Shown: one piece after another, positions 9,260 through 18,177 of the stretch
How the letters are laid out: each line of letters begins with the position of its first letter
Position numbering within the stretch: position 1 is the stretch's first letter
Source of the DNA: Corynebacterium endometrii
GTDB taxonomy: Bacteria > Actinomycetota > Actinomycetes > Mycobacteriales > Mycobacteriaceae
DNA: 64,000 bases
NCBI RefSeq assembly: GCF_004795735.1
Contig: NZ_CP039247.1
Coordinates: forward strand, 248,001-312,000
Direction: 5' to 3'
Notes under the pieces: generated by a model
What the model saw: the letters and a program-made list of their open reading frames with translations, nothing else
What the model was told of the DNA's origin: nothing
The model's database searches: none
Made by a program: the position numbers and the translations under genes

Positions 9260-9603
9260 TGCGTTCGAGTCTAGCCTTAAAAGTCCATGTTGGGTGAAAC
9301 AGATGTGAAAATTGTTGTTTGGGGGATTGCCTACCCTGTATGTCGTAACGTAGCGGCCGTAAGTTACATTCCGCTGAATATCGGTTGAAGACAGGTTGGC
9401 ATTTAGGGGCCCGCGCGGCGCGGGACCTTATTTCCATTGCGGATGGTTGAGCGGTCCATATCCCAGTTCGCGGGCCGTGTAAAGGGGTGGGTGGGGTTAT
9501 CCACAGGCCCTAGTTGCCGCGCGCAATTTTGGGGGAGAAAAGGCGTTTATCCACAGCCTGAAGTGGCGTTTCCTGGCCATAGCCTAGCCCGCGGGGCCAC
9601 AGT
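9260..9603. other. Intergenic region upstream of the tad operon with two DnaA-box-like sequences
   Basis: No supported gene. It carries two exact TTATCCACA nonamers on the plus strand at 9497-9505 and 9547-9555, 50 bases apart, and a short inverted repeat GTAAC (around 9345) / GTTAC (around 9362). The nonamers match the general DnaA box. Whether DnaA binds here, or they are chance, is not decided by sequence. Confidence 0.5.
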
Positions 9604-9609
9604 GTGCCC

Positions 9610-10650
9610 ATGAGTAGGAGTTCACAGGATTTCATCCTCATCGCGGTGGCGGATGAGGTGGCCCGCCCGGAGGCTGCGCATGCGGCCGCGGTGACCGGGG
9701 TTGAGGTTGTAACGGCGGAAGACCCGCGCGATATCGCGAGGTTGGCCCCGCGCGCCCGTGCGGTGCTGGTGTGTGCGGCCACTGCGGCGCACGTGGCGGC
9801 GTTAGGAAGGCGCACGGGCCTATTCCTGGTGGCCGCGGATCCGGGGCCCATTGATTATGAGGCGGGCTTGCGTTGCCATGCGGAACAGGCCTTTGTGCTG
9901 CCCAGCCAAGCCCCGGAGCTGCTTACGGCCTTGGGAAATAAGCACGCGCAGGTAAAACCGACCCGGCACAAGACCATCGCGGTTACCGGCGCGTGCGGCG
10001 GCGTGGGTGCCTCAACCCTGGCCGCGGCGCTGGCCCGGCACGCAGCGCCATCCGTGCTCGTGGACGGCATACACGGCTCCGGTGGTCTCGACCTGCTGAT
10101 GGGATTGGAGACCGCTAACGGCGCTCGGTGGCCAGACCTGCAGCTAGGCGGTGGAGGCGTGGATGCGGGCAACCTGGTCCAGGCGCTGCCGGCGACGCAC
10201 GATGGCGTAGCCGTGCTGTCTGCGGCCCGGGCAGGGATGGCGGATCCTTTCACGCTTACCTTGGACAGCGTTGACCGGGTGCTCGGGTCCCTGCGCACCC
10301 GTGATGGGCTCACCATTGTGGACGTGCCCCGCGGGGTGATTCCCGGCGCGGCGGATCACGTGGTGGTGCTAACGGCTGCTGAGGTGCGGCCCGTGGCGGC
10401 CGCGGCAGCGATGGTGGCCCAGCTGCATGCGGATTCCGTGCCGTATCAGCTGGTGCTGAGGCACAGGGGCTGGTCGGGCCTGGGCGTAGAAGACGTGGAA
10501 CGGATATGCCATGCGGATGTGTCCGCGGAGATCCCGCTGATCCGGACCCTGCCCAAGTCCACGGAGTTGGGCGGGTTGCCGGGGCGGTTGCCTAAGGGGT
10601 TGGCGCAGGCATGCGGACTGATATTGGAGGAAGCGGGGTGGTTTCAGTGA
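9610..10650 (+). CDS. ssd: Septum-site-determining protein / CpaE-like ATPase of the Tad system
   Basis: A 346-residue protein of the MinD/CpaE superfamily that opens the Tad operon. The N-terminal 110 residues form a receiver-like domain; the ATPase part begins KTIAVTGACGGVGASTLAAALAR near residue 125, a deviant Walker A that lacks the first signature lysine. A VDGIHGSGGLDLL segment and VLVLT-type strand follow. In Mycobacterium the Ssd protein influences septation; in Tad systems CpaE-type proteins position the secretion ATPase. ATG at 9610 is preferred over a GTG six bases earlier. The 3' end overlaps tadA. Confidence 0.85.
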   Translation: MSRSSQDFILIAVADEVARPEAAHAAAVTGVEVVTAEDPRDIARLAPRARAVLVCAATAAHVAALGRRTGLFLVAADPGPIDYEAGLRCHAEQAFVLPSQAPELLTALGNKHAQVKPTRHKTIAVTGACGGVGASTLAAALARHAAPSVLVDGIHGSGGLDLLMGLETANGARWPDLQLGGGGVDAGNLVQALPATHDGVAVLSAARAGMADPFTLTLDSVDRVLGSLRTRDGLTIVDVPRGVIPGAADHVVVLTAAEVRPVAAAAAMVAQLHADSVPYQLVLRHRGWSGLGVEDVERICHADVSAEIPLIRTLPKSTELGGLPGRLPKGLAQACGLILEEAGWFQ

Positions 10651-11798
10651 AGGCCGGGTTGATTGAATCTTTGCGCCAGGCGTTGGCCACGCAACCGGAG
10701 CTGGCGGCGGATCCGGCCGCGATGGCGCGCAAGATCCGTGAGGAAGCGGGAGTGGTGAGCGACCATGAGGTGCTGGCCTTGCTGCGGCAGTTGCGCCATG
10801 ACACCACGGGGGCGGGGCCGTTGGAGGCGGTGTTGGCGTTGCCGGGGGTGACGGATGTGGTGGTCAATGGGCCTAAGGATGTGTTCTTCGACCGGGGCCG
10901 GGGGTTGGAGCGATCCTCGGTGGCGTTTTCCTCGGAGGCGGAGGTGCGCCGTTTGGCCACGCGGTTGGCCGTCAGCTGCGGTTCGCGTTTGGATGATGCG
11001 CAGCCTTTTGCCGACGCCCGCTTCCCGCGCCCGGATGGTTCCTCCCTCCGTCTCCACGCCGTCCTCTCCCCGCCGGCGGACGGGGGAACGTGTTTGTCCC
11101 TGCGCGTGCTGCGGCAGGCCTCCACCAGCTTCGATGATCTGTGCGCCAACGGCACGGTGGCTCCGGAAATCGAGCAGGTGCTGCGGGACGTGGTGGCCCG
11201 CCGGGAGTCTTTCCTGGTCCTGGGCGGCACTGGTTCCGGCAAGACTACGCTGCTATCCGCGATGCTGAGCGAGGTGGATGACTCCCAGCGCCTGGTGGTC
11301 ATTGAGGACACGCCGGAGCTGCGCCCGGCCCATCCGCACGTGGTGGGCTTGGTGGCGCGCCGGGCGAATGCGGAGGGCGGCGGCGAGATCACCATGTCTC
11401 AGCTACTGCGCCAGGCGCTGCGCATGCGTCCGGACCGCATTGTGGTGGGGGAGATTCGCGGCGCGGAGGTCTGCGACCTACTCGCCGCGCTCAACACCGG
11501 CCACGATGGTGGGGCTGGGACCATTCACGCCAATTCGCTTTATGAGGTGCCCGCGCGCATGGAGGCCTTGGCCGCGCTCGGTGGCCTAGACCGGGCGGCC
11601 CTGCATTCGCAATTGGCGTCCGCGGTGGGCGTGGTGGTGAGCATGCACCGCGGCCGGGACGGGGTGCGCCGCGTGGAACAGATAGGGCTGCTTCGCGGCA
11701 ATCCGGTAGTGGCCCACGAGGTGTGGTCACGCCAGCGCGGGCCGGGGGAGCTGTGGGAGGAATTCCTCGCGGGATTGGGGCGTCGCGATGTGGCTTGA
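10638..11798 (+). CDS. tadA: Tad secretion ATPase TadA/CpaF
   Basis: Cytoplasmic hexameric ATPase that powers Flp pilus assembly, 386 residues. Visible motifs are Walker A LGGTGSGKTT near residue 195, the Asp box VVIEDTPEL, the His box region and Walker B RIVVGEIRGAE, in the order typical of CpaF proteins. The GTG at 10638 is chosen because GGAGGA sits about seven bases before it; an ATG at 10611 lies further inside ssd. The gene overlaps ssd by 13 bases and tadB by 11, marking a translationally coupled operon. Confidence 0.93.
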   Translation: MVSVKAGLIESLRQALATQPELAADPAAMARKIREEAGVVSDHEVLALLRQLRHDTTGAGPLEAVLALPGVTDVVVNGPKDVFFDRGRGLERSSVAFSSEAEVRRLATRLAVSCGSRLDDAQPFADARFPRPDGSSLRLHAVLSPPADGGTCLSLRVLRQASTSFDDLCANGTVAPEIEQVLRDVVARRESFLVLGGTGSGKTTLLSAMLSEVDDSQRLVVIEDTPELRPAHPHVVGLVARRANAEGGGEITMSQLLRQALRMRPDRIVVGEIRGAEVCDLLAALNTGHDGGAGTIHANSLYEVPARMEALAALGGLDRAALHSQLASAVGVVVSMHRGRDGVRRVEQIGLLRGNPVVAHEVWSRQRGPGELWEEFLAGLGRRDVA

Positions 11799-12564
11799 GT
11801 TGTTGCTGGTAGCGTCCGCCTTGCTCGTCCCAGCCCCGGCCTTGGGCGGGCGCCTGGCGGAGCAAAAGCGTGAGGCGCGGTGGCAGCCGGCCGTGTTCAT
11901 GGTGGCGGTCTTCGTCGGGGTACTGGGATTTTTGTTCTTTGGCCGGTTAAGTGTTGCCATCGCCGCGCTGAGCGTCGGCGCATTGGTGGCGTGGACCGTC
12001 AGTGACGCCCGCAGGCGCTCATTGCAGATCCGCGGCGAGGAGGCGGTGGCGGGATACCTGGGCGTGGTGACCTCAAATCTGCGCGCCGGGGCGGTGCTGC
12101 CCGTGGCCCTGCGGCGGGGCGTGGAGCATCTGCCGGATTCCACGCCGGAAAACGTGCGGGAACCATTGGCTCGGGCGGCCCAGTTGGCGGCCCGCGGGAG
12201 TTCCTCGACGCAGGCCTTGCGGGGCCAGCCCGGCGCGGTAGCCACGGTGGGCAGGCTGTTGGAAGTCAGTGAGCGCCATGGCATCGCGGTGGCGGGGGTG
12301 TTGGAACAGGCCCAGTCCCGGCTCGATGCGGTAAAGCGGCACCGCGCCGCCACGCGCGCTAGCCTCCAAGGCCCCCAGGCCACCGCCATGGTGTTGGCGT
12401 GCCTGCCGGTGGCGGGCATCGCCATGGGCTCGGTAATGGGGGCTAACCCCTTAGGCTTCCTGTTTGGCGGCGGCCTGGGCGGGGTGTTGTTAGTCATTGG
12501 CGTGGGGCTCGTTGCGGCCGGGTTTGTGTGGTCCCGGCTGATCATCCGCGGGGCAGGGGGTTAA
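11788..12564 (+). CDS. tadB: Tad inner-membrane platform protein TadB
   Basis: A 258-residue type II secretion F-family protein. Membrane segments lie at the N terminus (LLLVASALLVPAPAL), around 32-60 (two helices) and two at the C terminus (about 205-250), with the conserved cytoplasmic GSF domain between them (EEAVAGYLGVVTSNLRAGAVLPVALRRG). It pairs with the next gene as the split TadB/TadC platform on which TadA acts. Start overlaps tadA. Confidence 0.88.
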   Translation: MWLELLLVASALLVPAPALGGRLAEQKREARWQPAVFMVAVFVGVLGFLFFGRLSVAIAALSVGALVAWTVSDARRRSLQIRGEEAVAGYLGVVTSNLRAGAVLPVALRRGVEHLPDSTPENVREPLARAAQLAARGSSSTQALRGQPGAVATVGRLLEVSERHGIAVAGVLEQAQSRLDAVKRHRAATRASLQGPQATAMVLACLPVAGIAMGSVMGANPLGFLFGGGLGGVLLVIGVGLVAAGFVWSRLIIRGAGG

Positions 12565-12569
12565 GGGCG

Positions 12570-13157
12570 ATGGCGTGGATATTCGATCCGTTGACGCTGG
12601 TGTTGCTGGCGGGTGCCGTGGCGGTGAGCGCTTTCGGCCGGCGCTCACGGTTGGTGGGCCGGGTGGGCCCATGGGTAGGTGAGGGTGCGCAGAAGACCCC
12701 TCGGGACGGCCCGCGGCTTAAGGCCGAGCCCCTCGATATAGCCGCCGACGTGGAACTCTTCGCCGCCTGCCTGCGGGCCGGCGTGGGGGTGACCCGGGCG
12801 GTGGGTGCCGTGGCGGACGCGGCGGGCCCCGGGAGCCGGGAGACCTGGCTGCTGGTGGGGTCCCTGCTTGCTGTGGGGGTAAGCCCCGAGCGGGCGTGGG
12901 CACCAACCGAGGGGATTGAGGGGCTCCAAGACGTAGCCACGCTGGTGGTGCTTTCTGAACAATCCGGTGCGGCGATAGCCGGTGGATGCGAGCGCATAGT
13001 GGACAGCCTTCGCGCTGATTCCGCGGCGCACGCCACCGCCGCGGCCGAACGCGCCGGGGTGCTCATTGCGCTACCGCTGGCGCTATGTTTCCTGCCCGCG
13101 TTCGTAGTTCTTGGGCTGGTTCCGGTGGTCATCAGCCTGGGAAGCCAGCTGCTGTAG
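12570..13157 (+). CDS. tadC: Tad inner-membrane platform protein TadC-like
   Basis: A 195-residue F-domain protein, shorter than TadB. One N-terminal membrane segment, a GSF core beginning ADVELFAACLRAGVGVTRAVGAVAD, and two C-terminal hydrophobic helices (GVLIALPLALCFLPAFVVLGLVPVVISL). The ATG at 12570, five bases after the tadB stop, is better placed than the open frame from 12528. Acts with TadB in the inner membrane. Confidence 0.87.
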   Translation: MAWIFDPLTLVLLAGAVAVSAFGRRSRLVGRVGPWVGEGAQKTPRDGPRLKAEPLDIAADVELFAACLRAGVGVTRAVGAVADAAGPGSRETWLLVGSLLAVGVSPERAWAPTEGIEGLQDVATLVVLSEQSGAAIAGGCERIVDSLRADSAAHATAAAERAGVLIALPLALCFLPAFVVLGLVPVVISLGSQLL

Positions 13158-13229
13158 GCAGCCGGCCATGTCCATGACCGCTACTTGTAAAAACTGGCCC
13201 TGACACGGGCACTAAAGAAAGGAAGAACA

Positions 13230-13442
13230 ATGACCAAAATGATTAACAACGACACTGTGGAACCCTCCTCCATCAAGGAGCTCCTGAGAGATGAAAAGGG
13301 CATGTCTACCATTGAATACGCCATGGGTTCGCTGGCGGCCGCGGCGCTGGCCGCGGTGCTATACATGGTGATCAATAGCGGTGCGGTGGTGGACGCGATA
13401 GAGGGCATCATCACCGATGCCCTGTCCAATACCCCGGGCTAA
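13230..13442 (+). CDS. Flp-like pilin (DUF4244 family)
   Basis: A 70-residue prepilin-like protein: 24-residue polar leader ending KG, then MSTIEYAMGSLAAAALAAVLYMVI, a type IVb pilin hydrophobic helix with the conserved glutamate five residues after the likely cleavage site G/M. It is the probable major subunit of the pilus/secretion filament. AAAGGAAG precedes the ATG. It lies directly after the platform genes and before two pseudopilin-like genes. Confidence 0.9.
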   Translation: MTKMINNDTVEPSSIKELLRDEKGMSTIEYAMGSLAAAALAAVLYMVINSGAVVDAIEGIITDALSNTPG

Positions 13443-13447
13443 GGATC

Positions 13448-13765
13448 ATGATGCGCGCCATCAACAATGACCGGGGTTCCGTGACCATCGAGGCTGCCCT
13501 TGCCCTGAGTTCACTGGTCATCGTGGCCGCCGCGATCGTGGGCGCCATAGCCACGATGGCGGCGTATGTTTCCGCGGTTGACGCCGCGGGGGCCGCCGCC
13601 CGCGCGCACGCCATAGGGGAAGAGTTCACCCCGGCGCGCGCCGATATGCACATCGATATCCAGGAGTCCGCCGGGCTCGTCACCGCGGTGGTGGACGTAC
13701 CGGCGCCCATTGGTGACATGAGCGCGCGGGCGGTGTACCCGGTGGAAAACGGCGTGGGCTCATGA
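13448..13765 (+). CDS. tadE: TadE-family pilus assembly protein
   Basis: A 105-residue pseudopilin-like protein. The N terminus NNDRGSVTIEAALALSSLVIVAAAIVGAI shows the TadE pattern: a G-S-V-T-I-E motif directly before one membrane helix, with an extracytoplasmic remainder. TadE-like minor subunits are needed for Flp assembly. Start is five bases after the pilin stop; the stop overlaps the next gene by four bases. Confidence 0.86.
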   Translation: MMRAINNDRGSVTIEAALALSSLVIVAAAIVGAIATMAAYVSAVDAAGAAARAHAIGEEFTPARADMHIDIQESAGLVTAVVDVPAPIGDMSARAVYPVENGVGS

Positions 13766-14106
13766 TGCGGCGCGCACTAGTCCGCCGGTTGCGGGAAGAC
13801 CGAGGCTACGCCACGATGGCCTCCGCGGGCATCATCGTCTGCCTCACCGGCCTGCTGCTCGCGGTCGCCGGCGTGGTGGTTGAAGTCTCCTCCCGGCACG
13901 AGGCCCAGGTGGCCGCGGATCTAGCCGCCGTGGCCGGGGCGTTCGCCGCAGCGCGCGGCGGAGAATCCGAGGCCTGCGCGCGGGCCGCGTACGTGGCCGG
14001 GCTCAACGGCGGCGAGGTCACCGGCTGCGAGGTACTTGGCCGGGACGTGCGTGTCCGCGTCAGCGTGCGCCACGTGGAGACCGCGGCTAGGGCCGGTCCG
14101 GCGTAG
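13762..14106 (+). CDS. Rv3654c-like TadE/TadG-type protein
   Basis: A 114-residue protein that closes the Tad operon. It starts with a basic segment and DRGYATMASAGIIVCLTGLLLAVAGVVVEV, a single membrane helix of pseudopilin type, followed by a helical AADLAAVAGAFAAARG stretch and two cysteines (ACARA, TGCEV) that could form a disulfide outside the membrane. This matches the mycobacterial Rv3654c family found at the end of actinobacterial tad loci. The end overlaps the convergent helicase gene by 20 bases. Confidence 0.85.
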   Translation: MMRRALVRRLREDRGYATMASAGIIVCLTGLLLAVAGVVVEVSSRHEAQVAADLAAVAGAFAAARGGESEACARAAYVAGLNGGEVTGCEVLGRDVRVRVSVRHVETAARAGPA

Positions 14107-16507
14107 CGGCGCCGCCCGGTCCCCGGTCCGAGCCGGGCCCGGCGCCCGTCATGGATACCAAGGCCCCGAGTAGCTTGATGGCGCCGGCCTTGTCCAGCGG
14201 GTTATTTCCGTTGCCGCACTTGGGGGACTGGACGCAGGACGGGCAGCCGGACTCGCAAGGGCAAGAACGCACCGCGTCGAAGGTCGCTTCAATCCATTCC
14301 GGGAAGCGCTTGAATCCCTCATCGGCGAAACCGGCGCCGCCCGGGTGGCCGTCATAGACAAAGACCGTGGGCAGTTGCGTATCGGCGTGAAGGGCCGTGG
14401 ATACCCCGCCAATATCCCACCGGTCACACGTGGCGATGAGGGGAAGCAGGCCTATCGCGGCGTGCTCCGCCGCATGGAGCGTGCCGGGGGTTTCGGCGGG
14501 CGTAATGCCCAATTCGGCCAGGACCAGCGGATCGATGGTGTAAGCCACCGCCCGGGTGACCAGCCTTTCTTCCGGCATATCCAACGCAACGTCATCGCCC
14601 ACCGTGCCATCCGGCAGCCGCACCTGATAACCCGTGACCTGATTGATCACCTCCACCTCCACGTTGGCCACCCACAGGCCCGGGGAATAGTTGACCAAGT
14701 CATCCCCGCCGGCGGCGGACAGGATCCGGATGTCTGTGGTGGAGCGCGCCTGCGTTGAGTAATCGGGCGCCTTGGGCTGCGCCAGCGCCAGGTACTCGTC
14801 CAGGATGAGGTCCTCAATCATGTACGTCTCGCCCTGGTGGATGTACACGGCGCCGGGATGGACCTGAGCGGTCGCGCGGGCCGAATCGATGGTGCCCAAG
14901 AGGCGGCCGTCGGAGGAGTCAACGATGAGCACTTCCTGGCCGGTTCCACCGCGCAGGGACACCTGGGCGTGGGCGGATTCGGGCGTTGTTTCACCCTCAA
15001 GGCGCGGCACGGCAAACCAGCCGCGCTCGCGGCGCTTGATAAGCCCCTGGTCCGCGAGGGCCTGGGCCACCCGTTCGGCCTTGAGCTCACGAATTTCGGA
15101 ATCCTGTAGCGGCTTTTCCACCGCCGCGCAGTACAGGTGGCCGTGGAGGATGTACGGGTTAGCGGGGTTGAACACGCTGGCCTCCACCGGCCGGCCTAGG
15201 AGGGCCTCCGGATGGTGCACCAGGTAGGAATCCATGGGCTCATCGCGGGCCACCAGAACAACCAGTGAGCCCTGACCCCGGCGCCCGGCCCGCCCCGCCT
15301 GTTGCCAGAAGCTGGCAACCGTGCCCGGGAATCCGGCGGTGACCACGGCGTCAAGCCCGCCCACGTCGATGCCCAATTCCAGGGCTGAGGTGGTGGCCAC
15401 GCCCAGCAGGGTGCCGTCATCAAGCGCCTTTTCAAGCTTGCGGCGATCCTCGGCCAGGTAACCGGCCCGGTACGCGGCGATCCGCTTGGCGAAATCCGGC
15501 CGGCCCAGGCTCCCCGATAATTCTTCGGAACAGCGCATGGCTACTACCTCCGCGGCCCGGCGGGAACGCACGAAGGTCAGGGTGCGCGCGCCCTCGGAGA
15601 CTAGGGCCGCCATGATTTCGGCGGATTCCGTGGTGGCGGCGCGGCGGGTCGGCGGGGCGGGGGAGTCCTCGGGACGCTCGAGGAAGCCCGGCTCCCAAAG
15701 CGCTACGGTGCGGGCGCCGGCGGGGGCGCCGTCGGCGGTGATTGCAACAACCCCGTGCCTGCCGGTCAGCCGTTCGGCATGCACCGCAGGATCGCGCATG
15801 GTGGCCGAGGCCAAGATGATCACCGGCCGTGAGCCGTAGTGCGCACAGATGCGCAGCAAGCGGCGCAACACTAGCGAAACGTTGGCCCCGAACACGCCGC
15901 GGTAAGAATGGCACTCATCGATGACAATAAACTGCAGTTTGCGCAGCAGGCGGGCCCAACGCTGGTGCGCGGCCAGGACGGACATATGCAGCATGTCCGG
16001 GGTGGAGAAAACAAACCGGGAATGATCGCGGATTCCCGCGCGCGCCTCCTGCGGGGTGTCACCGTCATACGGCGCGGGCTGCACGCCCTTGAGGGAAGGG
16101 CACGCCCTCACTAAGCGCTCCACCGCCAGCAGTTGGTCAGAACCCAGCGCCTTAGTGGGGGTGAGATACAGCGCGCACGCGGTGGGGTCCGCGGCCAAGC
16201 GGGACAAAATGGGCAGTTGATAGCCCAGGGACTTGCCGGAGGACGTGCCGGTGGCCACCACCACGTCCCGGCCCTCCCACGCGGCATGAGCGGTGGCGGC
16301 CTGATGGATAAAGGGGCGGGTTATGCCGGAATCCTCAAGCGCGACGCGAAGCTCCGGGAGCACCCACTCTGGCCACTGCTCGTGCCGAGAAGCGCGCGCG
16401 GGAATGGTAGTGGAGTGCGTCAGTTCGGAGGAATCGAAGCGCCTGCCGAGGAATTCCACGAGCTCCTCGCCCAGCGGATTCGCGCTTTGCTGGCTCATTC
16501 CGGCCAT
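14087..16507 (-). CDS. DEAD/DEAH-box helicase with C-terminal DUF1998 and Cys cluster
   Basis: An 806-residue superfamily 2 helicase of the Hrq1/MrfA type. It has Walker A GTSSGKS near residue 90, a DECH Walker B (VIDECHSYRG), motif III SATMRDP, a second RecA domain with ATSALELGIDVGG and the arginine-finger QQAGRAGRRGQ, and a C-terminal DUF1998 region with four or five cysteines (CPCESGCPSCVQSPKCG), probably metal-binding. Relatives in Bacillus act in DNA repair. ATG at 16507 is preferred over 16567 because AAGGGGG lies just upstream. Confidence 0.92.
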   Translation of the reverse strand: MAGMSQQSANPLGEELVEFLGRRFDSSELTHSTTIPARASRHEQWPEWVLPELRVALEDSGITRPFIHQAATAHAAWEGRDVVVATGTSSGKSLGYQLPILSRLAADPTACALYLTPTKALGSDQLLAVERLVRACPSLKGVQPAPYDGDTPQEARAGIRDHSRFVFSTPDMLHMSVLAAHQRWARLLRKLQFIVIDECHSYRGVFGANVSLVLRRLLRICAHYGSRPVIILASATMRDPAVHAERLTGRHGVVAITADGAPAGARTVALWEPGFLERPEDSPAPPTRRAATTESAEIMAALVSEGARTLTFVRSRRAAEVVAMRCSEELSGSLGRPDFAKRIAAYRAGYLAEDRRKLEKALDDGTLLGVATTSALELGIDVGGLDAVVTAGFPGTVASFWQQAGRAGRRGQGSLVVLVARDEPMDSYLVHHPEALLGRPVEASVFNPANPYILHGHLYCAAVEKPLQDSEIRELKAERVAQALADQGLIKRRERGWFAVPRLEGETTPESAHAQVSLRGGTGQEVLIVDSSDGRLLGTIDSARATAQVHPGAVYIHQGETYMIEDLILDEYLALAQPKAPDYSTQARSTTDIRILSAAGGDDLVNYSPGLWVANVEVEVINQVTGYQVRLPDGTVGDDVALDMPEERLVTRAVAYTIDPLVLAELGITPAETPGTLHAAEHAAIGLLPLIATCDRWDIGGVSTALHADTQLPTVFVYDGHPGGAGFADEGFKRFPEWIEATFDAVRSCPCESGCPSCVQSPKCGNGNNPLDKAGAIKLLGALVSMTGAGPGSDRGPGGAATPDRP

Positions 16508-16740
16508 ATTGTCCCCCTTTCCGGGTGTGGTTGGGCGCCTTTTGCCGCCTACGGGTATCGCTATCACTATAAACGTGCCAGACTGGCGGGGACCGCCACG
16601 GGTTTTTTGTTGCAGTGTAGTTCTACGGTGCTCGCGAAAGATTTATCAATGCACCCGGGGGATCCGGGAGTTTTAACTGGCGGTCCGGCGCAGGCACAGT
16701 GCGGGCGCCGCTCATCCCCCAATTGGAAGGAAACATACAC

Positions 16741-16944
16741 ATGGCACAGGGAACCGTTAAGTGGTTTAACGCTGAAAAGGGCTTTGGCTTCATCGCCCCA
16801 GAGGACGGCTCTGCGGACGTATTCGTTCATTACTCTGAGATTCAGGGCAATGGCTTCCGCACCCTCGAAGAGAACCAGAAGGTTGAGTTTGAGATTGGTG
16901 AGGGCACCAAGGGCCCTCAGGCTCAAAACGTTACCGCCGTTTAA
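16741..16944 (+). CDS. cspA: Cold-shock protein CspA
   Basis: A 67-residue single OB-fold RNA/DNA-binding protein. [18 protein letters not shown] contains the RNP1 motif KGFGFI, and DVFVHYSEI the RNP2 motif. It acts as an RNA chaperone. The ATG at 16741 is preceded by GGAAGG. The 5' region of over 200 bases after the divergent helicase start leaves room for the long untranslated leader usual for csp genes. Confidence 0.97.
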   Translation: MAQGTVKWFNAEKGFGFIAPEDGSADVFVHYSEIQGNGFRTLEENQKVEFEIGEGTKGPQAQNVTAV

Positions 16945-16979
16945 TCCAAACTAGAGCGGCACACCGCTGAAAGACTTTC

Positions 16980-17020
16980 AAAGCCACCCAGCGCTTCGGC
17001 GCGGGTGGCTTTCGGTTTGA
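16980..17020 (+). terminator. Terminator of cspA
   Basis: AAAGCCACCC (16980-16989) pairs perfectly with GGGTGGCTTT (17003-17012), loop AGCGCTTCGGCGC, 36 bases after the cspA stop; followed by TCGGTTT. Confidence 0.85.
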
Positions 17021-17110
17021 GATGCAGAAGGCGTGGGTTAAGTAGCGGCTAAGGGGGAAAGTGTGTCCGGAGTGCCCGGGCGAGCTACCGGGCCTACGGG
17101 GAGTGCGGGC

Positions 17111-17740
17111 CTACGGAGTCTCCGCATAGCCGCGCCGGGTGTCCAAACGGTCAGTAATCCACAGCTGCAGCTTCTGCACAACCCACCCCACGACGAGCGC
17201 CATGGCGATGGACAATCCAAGCGCCAGGATTGGGTATTCGGATAGCAGCGCACCGCCGGCATAGCCAATGGCCAGGCCCTGGATGGCCCACAAGATGACG
17301 CCGAGCGTGTCAAAGAAGAAAAACAGCGGCCACGGGTAGCGCATGGACCCCAGCAAAATGGTCATGAAGAACCTGGCTGAGGGGATAAAGCGGGCCACCA
17401 GGATGGCGGCGCCGGCGCCGCGGCGCATATTGCGGCGCACCCACGATAGCCCATCGGCGGCCTTGGAATTCGGCGGCACCCTGCGGATAAACGGCATCAG
17501 GCGCGTGCCCAACAGGTAGCACACGTTGTCGCCGGCCACGGCGGCCATCACGGCTACACCGAAGATGGCGTACAGATCCGGCGCCCCGCGAGCCGCGGAC
17601 CAGGCGCCGGTGAGGTTCAAGATGACCTCTGATGGCATCACAGGAGCCAGGCAATCAAAGAAGATGAAAAAAGCGGCGATGGGGTAAATCCACAGCGTGC
17701 CCATGACGGACTCAATGGCCGTGGTTAACACATCAGTCAC
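17111..17740 (-). CDS. DedA-family membrane protein
   Basis: A 209-residue polytopic membrane protein of the DedA/VTT family. Visible features are the N-terminal re-entrant region with acidic residue (FIFFDCLAPVMPSEVIL), the GDNVCYLLGTR motif and the conserved FIPSARFFMTILLGSMRYP segment. DedA proteins recycle undecaprenyl phosphate or other lipid carriers across the membrane; the specific member is unknown. Monocistronic, on the strand opposite topA. Confidence 0.92.
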   Translation of the reverse strand: MTDVLTTAIESVMGTLWIYPIAAFFIFFDCLAPVMPSEVILNLTGAWSAARGAPDLYAIFGVAVMAAVAGDNVCYLLGTRLMPFIRRVPPNSKAADGLSWVRRNMRRGAGAAILVARFIPSARFFMTILLGSMRYPWPLFFFFDTLGVILWAIQGLAIGYAGGALLSEYPILALGLSIAMALVVGWVVQKLQLWITDRLDTRRGYAETP

Positions 17741-18177
17741 GCGTCATCTCCTTTGTTCTTAAGCCCTGGGTTGTTCTTAAGCCCTGGGTGGTGGCAGCAA
17801 CCTGGTGGGCCGCCCGCGGGGGACGTGGCCGCCCCAAGGGCATGTCAGTCACCCAATCTTAGCCCCGCTAAAGCCCCAAATGCACCACGAGCAACCAACG
17901 CTTATTGATTCCACAGCCGCCGGGCAACCGCGCTGCGTGCCGAGGCGCCCATTGGGGCCTTATCGCGGGGTTTCCCGCAGGCCGCGGCGAGCCGTAATCC
18001 CGGCAGCTAACCGCGGGGCGGACATGGCCGCGCCGGGTGCCGCATTAGGGGGCTCGCAATAGCCCCATTAAATACTGTGAGTTAAGAATGTGTACTCTAG
18101 GGGCAATTGCCTCGCAAAGGTTTATCATGCGAGGAGAAAACTATCTAGAAGTTTCAGTCATTAAGGATGTGGCAGGC
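17741..18177. other. Divergent dedA/topA intergenic region
   Basis: No gene seen. Next to the dedA start is a perfect tandem duplication of 18 bases, TTGTTCTTAAGCCCTGGG at 17753-17770 and 17771-17788, which adds a copy of the dedA leader. On the topA side a TACTCT (18093-18098) with preceding TG resembles an extended -10. The rest is GC-rich and featureless. Confidence 0.6.

Noticed and set aside
11491..12545. Long minus-strand frames across tadA/tadB
   Set aside because: Antisense shadows of genes with clear motifs; composition dominated by Arg, Pro and Ala.
17805..18062. 85-residue open frame upstream of topA
   Set aside because: Proline/arginine-rich with no start signal; lies in the divergent promoter region.
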